Of a stretch of 53,944 nucleotides of DNA, positions 33,242 to 41,215 are shown in pieces. The translations under genes were made by a program, and so were the position numbers. The DNA is from a virus. Numbering within the stretch: position 1 is the stretch's first letter; the number at the start of each line of letters is the position of its first letter. The stretch covers positions 1 to 53,944 of IMG/VR virus record IMGVR_UViG_3300005663_000055. The stretch is one strand, 5' to 3'. The notes under the pieces are model-generated. The model had not been told where the DNA came from and made no database searches. It saw only the letters and a program-made list of their open reading frames with translations.

Positions 33242-34252
33242 CTACACTGGGCCACCGCACGCACGGTATGCGCCAGCCGGGAGCTTCCAGTCACTAATAA
33301 TGACCTCGTCGCGGGGGTAGTGCTTGCCCACGGCGATCTCACGCTGGTGATCCTCACTGGTGATCTGCTCGAAGACCGCGCCCCGATCAGCCTGCTCGCG
33401 GATGCTCAGCTTGCGCTGGATCGTCGTCTCGAACTCGGCCTCGTAGCCAGCGACCTTCTCGAAGCGCTGGGGGTCGAGGGCACGGACGCTGGCCCACTGG
33501 TCCTTGTTGCCGAAGATGCAGGCGAGGCAGGATGCGCGGCCCCAGCCCAGGTGGTAGCACGGGTGCGGGTTGATGCTGAAGTCCTTGGTGATGTCCCAGA
33601 CCTGCTGCTCGGTCCACTGGTGGATCGCGCGCCACTGGTGTACTTCGCGGCGGCGCGTCGAGTTGATAACCTCGGCGGTGTTGTAGTTCGCGCGGGCCGT
33701 GCTCTCCTCGGCGCGCTCTCCGGTCACGAGCAGGACCTTGACCTGCTGATCCAGTTCGCCCTTGAACTCGGCGTTGATGACACGGCGGGCGACGTCGATC
33801 TTCAGGTAGGCGGAGCACCAGCGGACGGACAGGTCGGCGCTGACCTGGGGGAACTTGCGGCGGGTGCCAGCCTTGCCGGACTTGCCCGGCGCAAGGTAGC
33901 AGATCTCGTCGGAGCCGTCGCGGGCCTCGTACTTGACGCCCTTCGTCGTCTCGTTCTCGCGGAGCATCTCGCCCTCGAAGCCGCCGACCTTCCACTGGAA
34001 GTAGATGGGCAGGTCCAGGGCCTCGGCGACCGCGCGGCAGTAGTCCGGCGTGATCGCCCAATCCATCAGTTCGCTGCCTTCGCGGCCGTCAATGTCGTGG
34101 TGCCAGAGTTCGATCTTGTCCTTCACTTCGGGGTACTCGCGGAGCAGCTTCAGGACGCAGGCCAGCGAGTCCTTGCCACCAGAGAAGCCGACGATGATGT
34201 GGTCGTACTCGGTCGGGTCGATGGCGCGGGTGATGGGCTGACTCTTAGGCAT
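33242..34252 (-). CDS. PAPS-reductase/DndC-like PP-loop protein, 336 aa
   Basis: PP-loop VGFSGGKDSLA at residues 21-31, WHHDIDGRE, RWCSAYLKI, TGERAEESTARA and a CxxC in RASCLACIFGNKDQW are features of the phosphoadenosine phosphosulfate reductase family. Phage members have unknown substrates; possibilities are sulfur transfer to DNA or tRNA or assimilatory reduction. The ATG at 34252 has GGAG upstream. It sits alone between accessory genes with its own promoter region at 34268-34300. Confidence 0.82.
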   Translation of the reverse strand: MPKSQPITRAIDPTEYDHIIVGFSGGKDSLACVLKLLREYPEVKDKIELWHHDIDGREGSELMDWAITPDYCRAVAEALDLPIYFQWKVGGFEGEMLRENETTKGVKYEARDGSDEICYLAPGKSGKAGTRRKFPQVSADLSVRWCSAYLKIDVARRVINAEFKGELDQQVKVLLVTGERAEESTARANYNTAEVINSTRRREVHQWRAIHQWTEQQVWDITKDFSINPHPCYHLGWGRASCLACIFGNKDQWASVRALDPQRFEKVAGYEAEFETTIQRKLSIREQADRGAVFEQITSEDHQREIAVGKHYPRDEVIISDWKLPAGAYRACGGPV

Positions 34253-34267
34253 GTCTGTCTCCCTGTC

Positions 34268-34300
34268 CTATGGTTATAATATACATTCCGGACAGTTATT
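34268..34300 (-). promoter_or_regulatory. possible promoter upstream of the PAPS-reductase-like gene
   Basis: The minus strand contains AACTGTCCGGAATGTATATT then ATAACC, with TATATTATAA in -10 position and A/T tracts upstream. It lies 16 nt from the Shine-Dalgarno-bearing start. Confidence 0.45.
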
Positions 34301-34343
34301 TTGCAAGGATTTTCTAGGGATTTTTGTGTGTTTTTAAGGAGGG

Positions 34344-34381
34344 GCCGGGCTCCCCTGGGGGACAGGGACGGGGAGCCCGGC
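34344..34381 (-). terminator. hairpin after the DUF932 gene, terminator-like
   Basis: A perfect 12-bp stem GCCGGGCTCCCC/GGGGAGCCCGGC with a 14-nt loop follows the stop at 34401. There is no good T-tract on either strand, so it may stall, terminate weakly or stabilise the 3' end. Confidence 0.5.
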
Positions 34382-34400
34382 GGGACAGGAGAAAGGTGGA

Positions 34401-35171
34401 TCAGTTCTGATCCACCCTCACCGATGGGGCAAGGACCTTGTTGAGGGACCGGAATCCCTCAACCTGACGCGCCGGAGACTGGCTCTTCATCACCTCGGTG
34501 GCGCAGTTGTAGAGGCTCCAGGCGTTCCTGGGCCGGAAATCGTCGTGGGAGGGGCGCTGCCACTCCTCGTAGACCGGGACGATCTTGTTGCTGGCGAAGG
34601 CTCCCGCCCGGGCCATGTCCACGATCAGGCTCTTGGTATCGCCCTCGGTCAGATCCCGGGCGCGAAGCTCATCGTGCATCGTGGTGAGGTCCATATTGGC
34701 CTCGAAGAACTTGTCGAAGGCCTCGCCGACGCTGCCTTCCAGGTCGAACTCGCGACCGTGGATGTGGCGGACCTGATACTCGCCCACGAACATGCCGTTG
34801 TCGCAGACAAAGACCCGGCCGCCTGCCATGATCCGCTGGGCAGTCGACTTGTCCATGCTGGTGGCGATCCCCATGCTCATGCCGGTGCCCTTGGGCGTCT
34901 CGTAGTTGGGGATCGGGCCGAAGTCGACGGCCCCGTACAGACGAGCACCGAGAACCTTGACACGGGTGCCCGCTTCGTTCTCGTAGCTGCCATCCATAAG
35001 GCCCCAGCGTTCGGACGTGACTTCCAGGCCACGGCTTTTGGCTTCGGTCAGGATGGCGCGAGCGACGTCAGCGTGCGGCGCGGGCGTCCAAGTCGACGTA
35101 CGCGGAGGCGTCTCGATGGTATCGAGGCGCTCCCGGGTCACTTCGTGGGCTCCGCAGTGAAGCATCAGCAT
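34401..35171 (-). CDS. DUF932 family protein, 256 aa
   Basis: The pattern AHEVTRERLDTIETPPRTST, TWTPAPHADV, YGAVDFGPIPNYE, GMSMGIATSMD and GRVFVCDNGMFVGEY is that of DUF932 (phage and plasmid proteins, some called antirestriction-like). Molecular role unknown. ATG at 35171 with GGAG 8 nt upstream. Transcription probably starts at 35231 or 35371 and ends at the hairpin at 34344. Confidence 0.85.
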   Translation of the reverse strand: MLMLHCGAHEVTRERLDTIETPPRTSTWTPAPHADVARAILTEAKSRGLEVTSERWGLMDGSYENEAGTRVKVLGARLYGAVDFGPIPNYETPKGTGMSMGIATSMDKSTAQRIMAGGRVFVCDNGMFVGEYQVRHIHGREFDLEGSVGEAFDKFFEANMDLTTMHDELRARDLTEGDTKSLIVDMARAGAFASNKIVPVYEEWQRPSHDDFRPRNAWSLYNCATEVMKSQSPARQVEGFRSLNKVLAPSVRVDQN

Positions 35172-35230
35172 GGCGAGGTCTCCCTTTTCTGTTCTGGGCA
35201 GTCCTGTTTGGTCCCGCCCTGGTGACTACA

Positions 35231-35258
35231 CTCGTATTATCGGATTCAGCTACCCTTT
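35231..35258 (-). promoter_or_regulatory. promoter TGGACA-17-GATAAT of the DUF932 gene
   Basis: The minus strand reads TGGACA, AAAGGGTAGCTGAATCC, GATAAT. This is the best fit of the recurring AATCCGATAAT motif to a standard promoter, about 60 nt upstream of the gene. Confidence 0.65.
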
Positions 35259-35291
35259 TGTCCAGGTATTTCTAAAATTATTTACATGATT

Positions 35292-35330
35292 TTATATAAC
35301 CAGCAACACTTTCAGAACCCAAATCTTCAT
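35292..35330 (-). CDS. possible 12-aa hydrophobic microprotein
   Basis: The ORF MKIWVLKVLLVI ends in TAA and is preceded by AGGAGGG with 7-nt spacing, one of the best Shine-Dalgarno sequences in the window. It lies between a promoter/operator-like site and the DUF932 promoter. It could be a membrane peptide or a leader. Confidence 0.35.
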   Translation of the reverse strand: MKIWVLKVLLVI

Positions 35331-35352
35331 GGGGTTTCCCTCCTGTGAGATC

Positions 35353-35378
35353 GGATCACCATTGATCCGGATTATACG
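35353..35378 (-). promoter_or_regulatory. TATAAT with adjacent palindrome (operator-like)
   Basis: TATAAT (35371-35376 on the minus strand) is followed by CC and the palindrome GGATCA-ATGG-TGATCC (35353-35368). A palindrome at +1 is a typical repressor site. No clear -35 was found. Confidence 0.45.
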
Positions 35379-35402
35379 CTCATGTTGGTAATCCTGTCGA
35401 TA

Positions 35403-37802
35403 TTAGGCAACATCCTTGTTTCCTGTCTGATCTGTCGCGCCGAACCAATTCGCAGCTCCCGCATTAGGGTAAGGGATGGCACCACGGATTCCTTGCGAAA
35501 GGTTAGCGTCAATGACATTGTTGTCTGCTCCGATAATTGTTTCGATAGCAGCGTTTTCCGTACTAGCGCCATCATCGATAGAAGTTATAATGTTGTGGAC
35601 GACAACGTTAAGATCCCCCTCAATCTTGATGCCCTGCTTCCTGAAGTCTCTAATAGTGCATCCACTAATTTTACACCGGGCTGAAACAGGAGGTAAACGT
35701 ATACCGATTCCAATTCTTCTAGTACTTGAAGTACCTAAACCGCTTATCTGGCAATTATCAATAACTGACTCGCTACCGAGACCACCTGTCGTACTTTGTT
35801 GTATAGCCTGTGCTGTATCGAGTGTTGTTATCAGGTTCAAGCAATGTACTTGACAATTGGACAATGTAGTTCCGCTTACTTGGATTCCTACAGCGGCAGC
35901 GTCTGTACATGACGACATATCAGCAAGACAGTTAGATACCCTAAGCCCTCCTTGAAATTTACCAATGGACTTTATGCCTGTATCTAAAAAGTTCTTTACT
36001 GTGCAACTTTCTATCCGTCCCTCACCTTGAACAACGAGTGCGTTGCCACCACGGAAGAATGCAGCCGTACCCTCTGGGGAACTCCTGACCAAGCATCCTT
36101 TAATAACACTTCCTGATCCATTCGTCCCACCTAAACTTACTGCAACACCGGTATCGTTCGCCCCTTCAGCTTGGAATTCACAATCTATAACCTCATGACC
36201 AGTCTCAGTACCCACATCAAACTGGATAATACTTGCTGCGTGCCCAGATACTGATGGGCTGCACCTGAATACAATCCCCTCTAAACGAATATTGTTTCCA
36301 ACTAATTCTACCAGCTTGTTACCAGTAGCAGACGGTGAGCCCTCTATTCTCGTGCCCGAAGAACCTGATTTGGTTCCACTAACTACTAGGTTTGACCTGG
36401 AAATAATAAGCTCGGACGCACCCAAGGAGATTACTGCACTGGCCAGTTCAACATGACCACTGATGTTAAAGTTCAAGGCATCTGAGAAACTGATACCCAG
36501 AGTAGAGAATCTTGGGGTCCAGAAATCATGCCCAATTACTTCGAGGTTTGTGAAGCCTGTAGGTATCTGGGTTTTTCCAGAAAGGATCGAGGTACCGTCT
36601 AACCAAACCCTGAGTGTTGTCACATCCGTAAAGTCATCCGTCTCAAAAAGAGTGCCTTCAAGAAGGTACAGGTCTAATGTCGTTGAGCCGAAAGCCTTGC
36701 CTGTGGTGTCATCAATGTCACATCTTCTACAGGTGACCGTAAGTAAAGTCCCTCCGATCAGGTTCTGGTTAGCTATAGGAGTCAAAATACTATTTTCCAA
36801 CTCAATAGTCCCGTCGCCAGTAAATCGAATAAAGTCAACAGTGGGTCCAGTTGCTAAGTCACGTATATGACTAAACCTAGCACGCAAGGATGAGTTTTTA
36901 GGAAAGAGAATTCCTCCAGTTGCACTGCCTTCTCTAACAATATCAATACCAACAAACTCTGCTTCCACAAATCCCGGGTTAAGTGTAGCTTCCGTATCCA
37001 GGGTTAGAAGACTTGTCCCACTAAACTGAAAAGAATAAAAAGAAACTCCTGGCTCGACTTGACCGACCATCTTGAAGGGTTTGGTCACGGTCAGATTGCC
37101 ACCGGTGAAGGTCGCGTCTGCTCGGACAATGAAAAGGGCGGATTCCTGTCCAGAGTTCTCAAAGTCGGAGAGCGCCGTTCGGATAGCTGACCCAGCGTAA
37201 TCTGGGCTGATGCCCCCGATCTTTGCTACAAAAACCCCCCGCGTGGCCAGTTCGTCCAGGTGGTCTTTGACTGACGAGCCGTCCGCAACCGTCCAGTCCG
37301 CAGTTGCAGCCTGGGTATGGGCAGACTGCTCGGTCTTGTGCCTCCGATTCACGGTCGAAGCGGCCTGCCCCAGGTCTCCGTGCGTACTGTGGTAGAAGCT
37401 CCGCACGTCCTCGATGTCACTCTGGACGACGATGACCGTGCCCGCCTCGTTGATCTTGATGGCCGCGATGGGGATGTGGTCCGTCGGGATGACCGGGACC
37501 GAGGTGTCGAAGGTTCCGGCAGGCTGGTCCATGCCGGGCGTGGTCACGATACCGAAAGTCGGGCCACTCGGGTCGAGCGTGACCAAGTCCCACCGCTCCA
37601 CGTCACCGCCACCGCCGGAGAAGACAGCGAACGGCCCCACGGCCGCAGCGGGGATGGTGTCCAGCGTCACGCCGTCTTCCTGGACGAACGTGCCTGTGGA
37701 CACCTGAACGTTGGCGTCCGGTACCGCGCTGGCCTCCGCCAGGAAGCTGTCGTTCGGCGCTCCGACGTCAAATTGATGCCGCTCCAGTGCTTTCTCAACC
37801 AC
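35403..37802 (-). CDS. tail spike/fibre protein with beta-helix, 799 aa
   Basis: Residues 1-230 are GC-rich and look like a virion-attachment domain (NDSFLAEASAVPDANVQV, HGDLGQAAS). The rest is a long series of short beta-strands with Asn/Gly turns and repeated ISGC / VIDNCQISG / IKGCLV type coils, typical of right-handed beta-helix spikes such as depolymerases. No catalytic residues can be named by eye. The DNA for residues beyond about 240 is much more AT-rich than the start, suggesting exchange of the receptor-binding part. GTG at 37802 with TAGGAG upstream. Confidence 0.78.
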   Translation of the reverse strand: MVEKALERHQFDVGAPNDSFLAEASAVPDANVQVSTGTFVQEDGVTLDTIPAAAVGPFAVFSGGGGDVERWDLVTLDPSGPTFGIVTTPGMDQPAGTFDTSVPVIPTDHIPIAAIKINEAGTVIVVQSDIEDVRSFYHSTHGDLGQAASTVNRRHKTEQSAHTQAATADWTVADGSSVKDHLDELATRGVFVAKIGGISPDYAGSAIRTALSDFENSGQESALFIVRADATFTGGNLTVTKPFKMVGQVEPGVSFYSFQFSGTSLLTLDTEATLNPGFVEAEFVGIDIVREGSATGGILFPKNSSLRARFSHIRDLATGPTVDFIRFTGDGTIELENSILTPIANQNLIGGTLLTVTCRRCDIDDTTGKAFGSTTLDLYLLEGTLFETDDFTDVTTLRVWLDGTSILSGKTQIPTGFTNLEVIGHDFWTPRFSTLGISFSDALNFNISGHVELASAVISLGASELIISRSNLVVSGTKSGSSGTRIEGSPSATGNKLVELVGNNIRLEGIVFRCSPSVSGHAASIIQFDVGTETGHEVIDCEFQAEGANDTGVAVSLGGTNGSGSVIKGCLVRSSPEGTAAFFRGGNALVVQGEGRIESCTVKNFLDTGIKSIGKFQGGLRVSNCLADMSSCTDAAAVGIQVSGTTLSNCQVHCLNLITTLDTAQAIQQSTTGGLGSESVIDNCQISGLGTSSTRRIGIGIRLPPVSARCKISGCTIRDFRKQGIKIEGDLNVVVHNIITSIDDGASTENAAIETIIGADNNVIDANLSQGIRGAIPYPNAGAANWFGATDQTGNKDVA

Positions 37803-37820
37803 GTCAAATTCTCCTATCCG

Positions 37821-38714
37821 TTATTCCAGGACCTCGAAGAAGAAGACCTCTCCCGCGACAGCCGCCGGAGACAGAGCCGTGATGCCCACCGGATGGTTCT
37901 CGGTGTACCCGTCGCCGCTGAAGATCCTCTTGCCGTTTCTCCAAACCCACAGACGGTTGAGCCCAGCCGAGAAGGTGAGCGGAACTGCGATGGCGACCTC
38001 GCCGCCGACCGCCACGAACTTGAAGCGGTTGATCGGGCCGAGTTCGCCGAACAAGCCGATGCCCTGGCAGTCGCATCCCGAGGCGTTCTGAAGAAAGCTG
38101 ATGACCCACCGGACCGTCAGCGTCTTGTTCGAGTCCTTCGTGATGCCCGGGAACGTCTTGCGAGCGAACATCCGAGGCCCGTTGGCCACGGTGACCAGCC
38201 CGGCCTCGGTGAACACGTTGCCGTTCCCCGTGGCCGTATCCATCGTGCTACTGAACTGAACGAAGGTCGTGCCCGTGGTCGGCGGGAAGACCGTCGTCGT
38301 GGTCAGGATCAAATTCTCAAGAGCCGTGTCGGTCGCCGCCGGGGGCGGAGGCGTCGTTGGGTCAGGTCCGTCACCCCACTGGACGCCGCCGATCCGGTTG
38401 TTGGCCGAATCGATGCCGCCCAGGTTGAGCGCCATGATCAGCGGCGCGTTGGCGACAATCAGGTTCAGGTCGCTGAAGGACTCCTTCTCATTCAGGACTG
38501 CCGTGCCGTCGGGCAGGATGTCGTGGACTTCCAGGTGGAACTCACCCTTGATCAGGGGAGCGATCTCGATGATAGACCCGTCCGCCTTCGGAGCAGGAGG
38601 AGCCAACTTCGGAGCGGCGGATCTACGCCACTGGCCGTTGATCCACACCAAATGGCCGCCCATTCCATCCGGGACGCTTGCGCCCTCTGGAATTGATGCA
38701 CGCTTCGGGTCCAT
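37821..38714 (-). CDS. tail appendage or baseplate-associated protein, 297 aa
   Basis: ATG at 38714 with TAGGAG 5 nt upstream. The open frame continues to 38996 only as a shadow of the next gene. The first 55 residues are Pro/Ala rich, the rest beta-rich (HLEVHDILPDGTAVLNEKE, NPVG-type and LWVWRNGKRIFSG). It probably attaches or precedes the spike. No family name can be given. Confidence 0.68.
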   Translation of the reverse strand: MDPKRASIPEGASVPDGMGGHLVWINGQWRRSAAPKLAPPAPKADGSIIEIAPLIKGEFHLEVHDILPDGTAVLNEKESFSDLNLIVANAPLIMALNLGGIDSANNRIGGVQWGDGPDPTTPPPPAATDTALENLILTTTTVFPPTTGTTFVQFSSTMDTATGNGNVFTEAGLVTVANGPRMFARKTFPGITKDSNKTLTVRWVISFLQNASGCDCQGIGLFGELGPINRFKFVAVGGEVAIAVPLTFSAGLNRLWVWRNGKRIFSGDGYTENHPVGITALSPAAVAGEVFFFEVLE

Positions 38715-38722
38715 GTCTGCTC

Positions 38723-39163
38723 CTATCCAATCACCACAGCCGTGCCCCCGAGGGCAAAGGCGTGGGTAATGACGGCTTCGTTGACGTTCGAGACGTTCAC
38801 ATCGAGAGCCTCGACGGATTTCCCGTTCGTATCGAAGAGCGACACAGATACCGCCGCCCTGTTGAAGTTGTGCGTCAGCGTCCAAGTCACCACGGCGGGC
38901 GTGATCGTGAACAAGGTGATCGTCGCCGTGTTCGTCGGTGTCGGGAACGAAATCAGGATCTGGAACGCACCTCCCAGAAACTGCTTGAGCAGCCACTGCG
39001 TGGGCGCGTTGGAAGTGTCCAGCCAGAACATGCCCTCCTTCGGCGCGGCCGGTGCGGTATCTCCCGCGTTGGCAGTGCCCAGAGCATCCAGGTTGACCCG
39101 GACCTTGACCGATTCCAGATCAGACCGGTTGGCTGGCGTCCCGAATACGAATCCCTGGCTCAT
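38723..39163 (-). CDS. tail-associated protein, 146 aa
   Basis: Beta-rich protein (GEMFWLDTSN-like region EGMFWLDTSNAPTQWLLKQF, then VVTWTLTHNFNRAAVSVSLFD), reminiscent of small collar or fibre-connector modules in other phages. ATG at 39163 with GAGG 7 nt upstream. Stops at TAG, which is part of the next gene's Shine-Dalgarno. Confidence 0.65.
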   Translation of the reverse strand: MSQGFVFGTPANRSDLESVKVRVNLDALGTANAGDTAPAAPKEGMFWLDTSNAPTQWLLKQFLGGAFQILISFPTPTNTATITLFTITPAVVTWTLTHNFNRAAVSVSLFDTNGKSVEALDVNVSNVNEAVITHAFALGGTAVVIG

Positions 39164-39172
39164 CCTCAGACC

Positions 39173-41215
39173 TCAAAAAGTCAATACCGTGACAGGGTTT
39201 GGAGGATCGGTGACCGTGATCTCCAGGAAGTCCCCTTCAATACGGGCCTCGTCCTCGAACGAGGTCCGAACGTCGTCCGGCTGCCCTGCCTCAACGGTCG
39301 TAAACTCTACCAGATTCCCCTCACTGCTTGTCAAATCGACCAGATCTGCCATGTACCGTTCGATCTGGGGGTCGGCTAAGGTGGACTGGACGTTGAAATT
39401 CCGGTACTGGGCCGTGGGCGCGGAGCCCGTGGCGGTGTTGAACGTCACCACGAAATAACCGCTTTGGTAGTCAATGCTTCCGCTGCCGTCGCCTACAAGG
39501 CCACCGTGGCCGTCATCGAAGATCTGCTGGCTGCCTACGAGATCCGTGAAAGACAGCGTCCCCGGGATGAGGTGGCCCGGAGCCAGCGTCCCGTTGTAGA
39601 GCGTGAGCCCGAAGACCCCGATGACGACACCGCTCTGGCTCTGGGTCGGGTAGGTGTACGTCTTCAGGTCGGCCTGATTCGGCCCACAGGTACCGCCCTC
39701 GCTGATCGAGGCCGTCTCGTCGATGGGGATGTTGATGTTCAGCGTCCGGATCAGAACGTGGATCGGCCGGACGACCTCTACCGCACCCAGGATCGCGCCG
39801 ACAGCCCGGTCACCAGCCTTGTGCGGGACCGTGTCGTCGATATCGAACTCCAGATCCACTCGGGCCGCCCGAAACGGGGTGATGATCGTGTTATATGTCG
39901 AGCGCAGGAACTGGCTTGAGCGGATCAGACGGTTGAAGTTGATGAAGCCATCGCCCGCTTCGAGGTCCATCTGGCCCACGGCCGCGAGCGATCCGGTGAT
40001 CGCGCCCGTGACCGGGTCGACCGTGAGCGTCTCGGAGTCCACCGGGACGTAGTCAGCCGTGGGACCGCTGGTGGTGATGACGTCGAACGTGACCGCGAAG
40101 GCCCCGGTCGTGTAGTTGATCGTGCCCGTGCCGTCGCCTGTAAGATTCCCCTGGCCGTCGTCAGTAACAGTCTGCGAGCCCCCAACGTCCTCGATGGTCA
40201 GCGTCCCGGCCTGGAGCGGGAACTCCACCAACGTCCCGGCATACGCCGCGCTTCCAGATGCCCCTATAACCTCGCCGATCACGGCCGGGAAGGCGTCAAG
40301 CCGCAAGGCGAGCGTCAGCGGATCGGCCGGATTGGTCAGGAAGTCGAACTGGAAGTTGACGATGTCCGTGTCGTTACCGCCGCCAACAATGATCGGGCCG
40401 ATAGTGGCCGCGTCAGTCCGCTCAATGCGGCTGTAGAACTCGCCCGGATCGTCCCCGTAGAGGTTGAACGGGTTGCTCTTCCAAAGCTCGAAGACCTCGA
40501 TCTCGTAATCGAGTGTCCGGAGCAGAGCGAACCAGGACCGCCTGCCCGCTTTCGTCTGCCACAGGTCCCGCAGACTGCGCAGCAGAGCCCTGGAGGTGTC
40601 CAGGTCGATGTCAGCCACGGTCTCCGGGAAGCCGTAGCCCTGGAATCGGAAGATCAGGTTCTCTGGCGTGGTCTTGTCGACGTCGTTGAGGTCCGCGAAC
40701 TCCTCGATCTTGTCAACAAGTTGAGTGGATTCAAGCTCGACGGGCCAGAAGAATCGCTGGATGATAGGCAGCCGCGCCATCCTGTCCCAGATCGCGCCAT
40801 CCTGGTCCCACTGAGAGGCAAACTCAACCTGCGCGCCGGTCAGGTACGACAGGAAGACCGGATATTCCGTCGTAACGGCGAACGTCACGAGTACGCGGCC
40901 GGTCTCGTAGTTGACCGTGCCAGTGCCATCGCCCGTCAAATTGCCGTCCCCGTCGTCTGCAAGCTGCTGAGTGCCCGAGAACACCGCGACCGTGTCCCGA
41001 TTGATCGGGTCGTCCGCGATGATCGTGTACTCTGTGTCCCCCGACTCGCCCATCTTCTCCAAGCGCGAGTTGGAGGGGTCCCAGATGTCCGCGAGCCCCG
41101 TGGGTGCAGCATCCTGGTCCTTTCGGATCAGGTGATCGGGCAGCAGACCGTATAGGTTGATCTCGAACCCGTTGTGGGGCTCACGTCCCGTTCTGGTTGT
41201 GCGGGTCGGAGGCAT
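39173..41215 (-). CDS. baseplate/tail protein with repeated beta modules, 680 aa
   Basis: The N-terminal 280 residues (INLYGLLPDHLIRKDQD, RTLDYEIEVFELWKSNPFNL) look like a tail protein I or wedge-type domain. At least three copies of a module DDGxGNLTGDGTGTINYTTG then VTFxV are found near residues 85-125, 350-385 and 555-600. The same kind of module occurs in the upstream gp6/J-like gene. ATG at 41215 overlaps the stop of that gene (TAATG). It likely joins the baseplate wedge to fibres. Confidence 0.72.
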   Translation of the reverse strand: MPPTRTTRTGREPHNGFEINLYGLLPDHLIRKDQDAAPTGLADIWDPSNSRLEKMGESGDTEYTIIADDPINRDTVAVFSGTQQLADDGDGNLTGDGTGTVNYETGRVLVTFAVTTEYPVFLSYLTGAQVEFASQWDQDGAIWDRMARLPIIQRFFWPVELESTQLVDKIEEFADLNDVDKTTPENLIFRFQGYGFPETVADIDLDTSRALLRSLRDLWQTKAGRRSWFALLRTLDYEIEVFELWKSNPFNLYGDDPGEFYSRIERTDAATIGPIIVGGGNDTDIVNFQFDFLTNPADPLTLALRLDAFPAVIGEVIGASGSAAYAGTLVEFPLQAGTLTIEDVGGSQTVTDDGQGNLTGDGTGTINYTTGAFAVTFDVITTSGPTADYVPVDSETLTVDPVTGAITGSLAAVGQMDLEAGDGFINFNRLIRSSQFLRSTYNTIITPFRAARVDLEFDIDDTVPHKAGDRAVGAILGAVEVVRPIHVLIRTLNINIPIDETASISEGGTCGPNQADLKTYTYPTQSQSGVVIGVFGLTLYNGTLAPGHLIPGTLSFTDLVGSQQIFDDGHGGLVGDGSGSIDYQSGYFVVTFNTATGSAPTAQYRNFNVQSTLADPQIERYMADLVDLTSSEGNLVEFTTVEAGQPDDVRTSFEDEARIEGDFLEITVTDPPNPVTVLTF

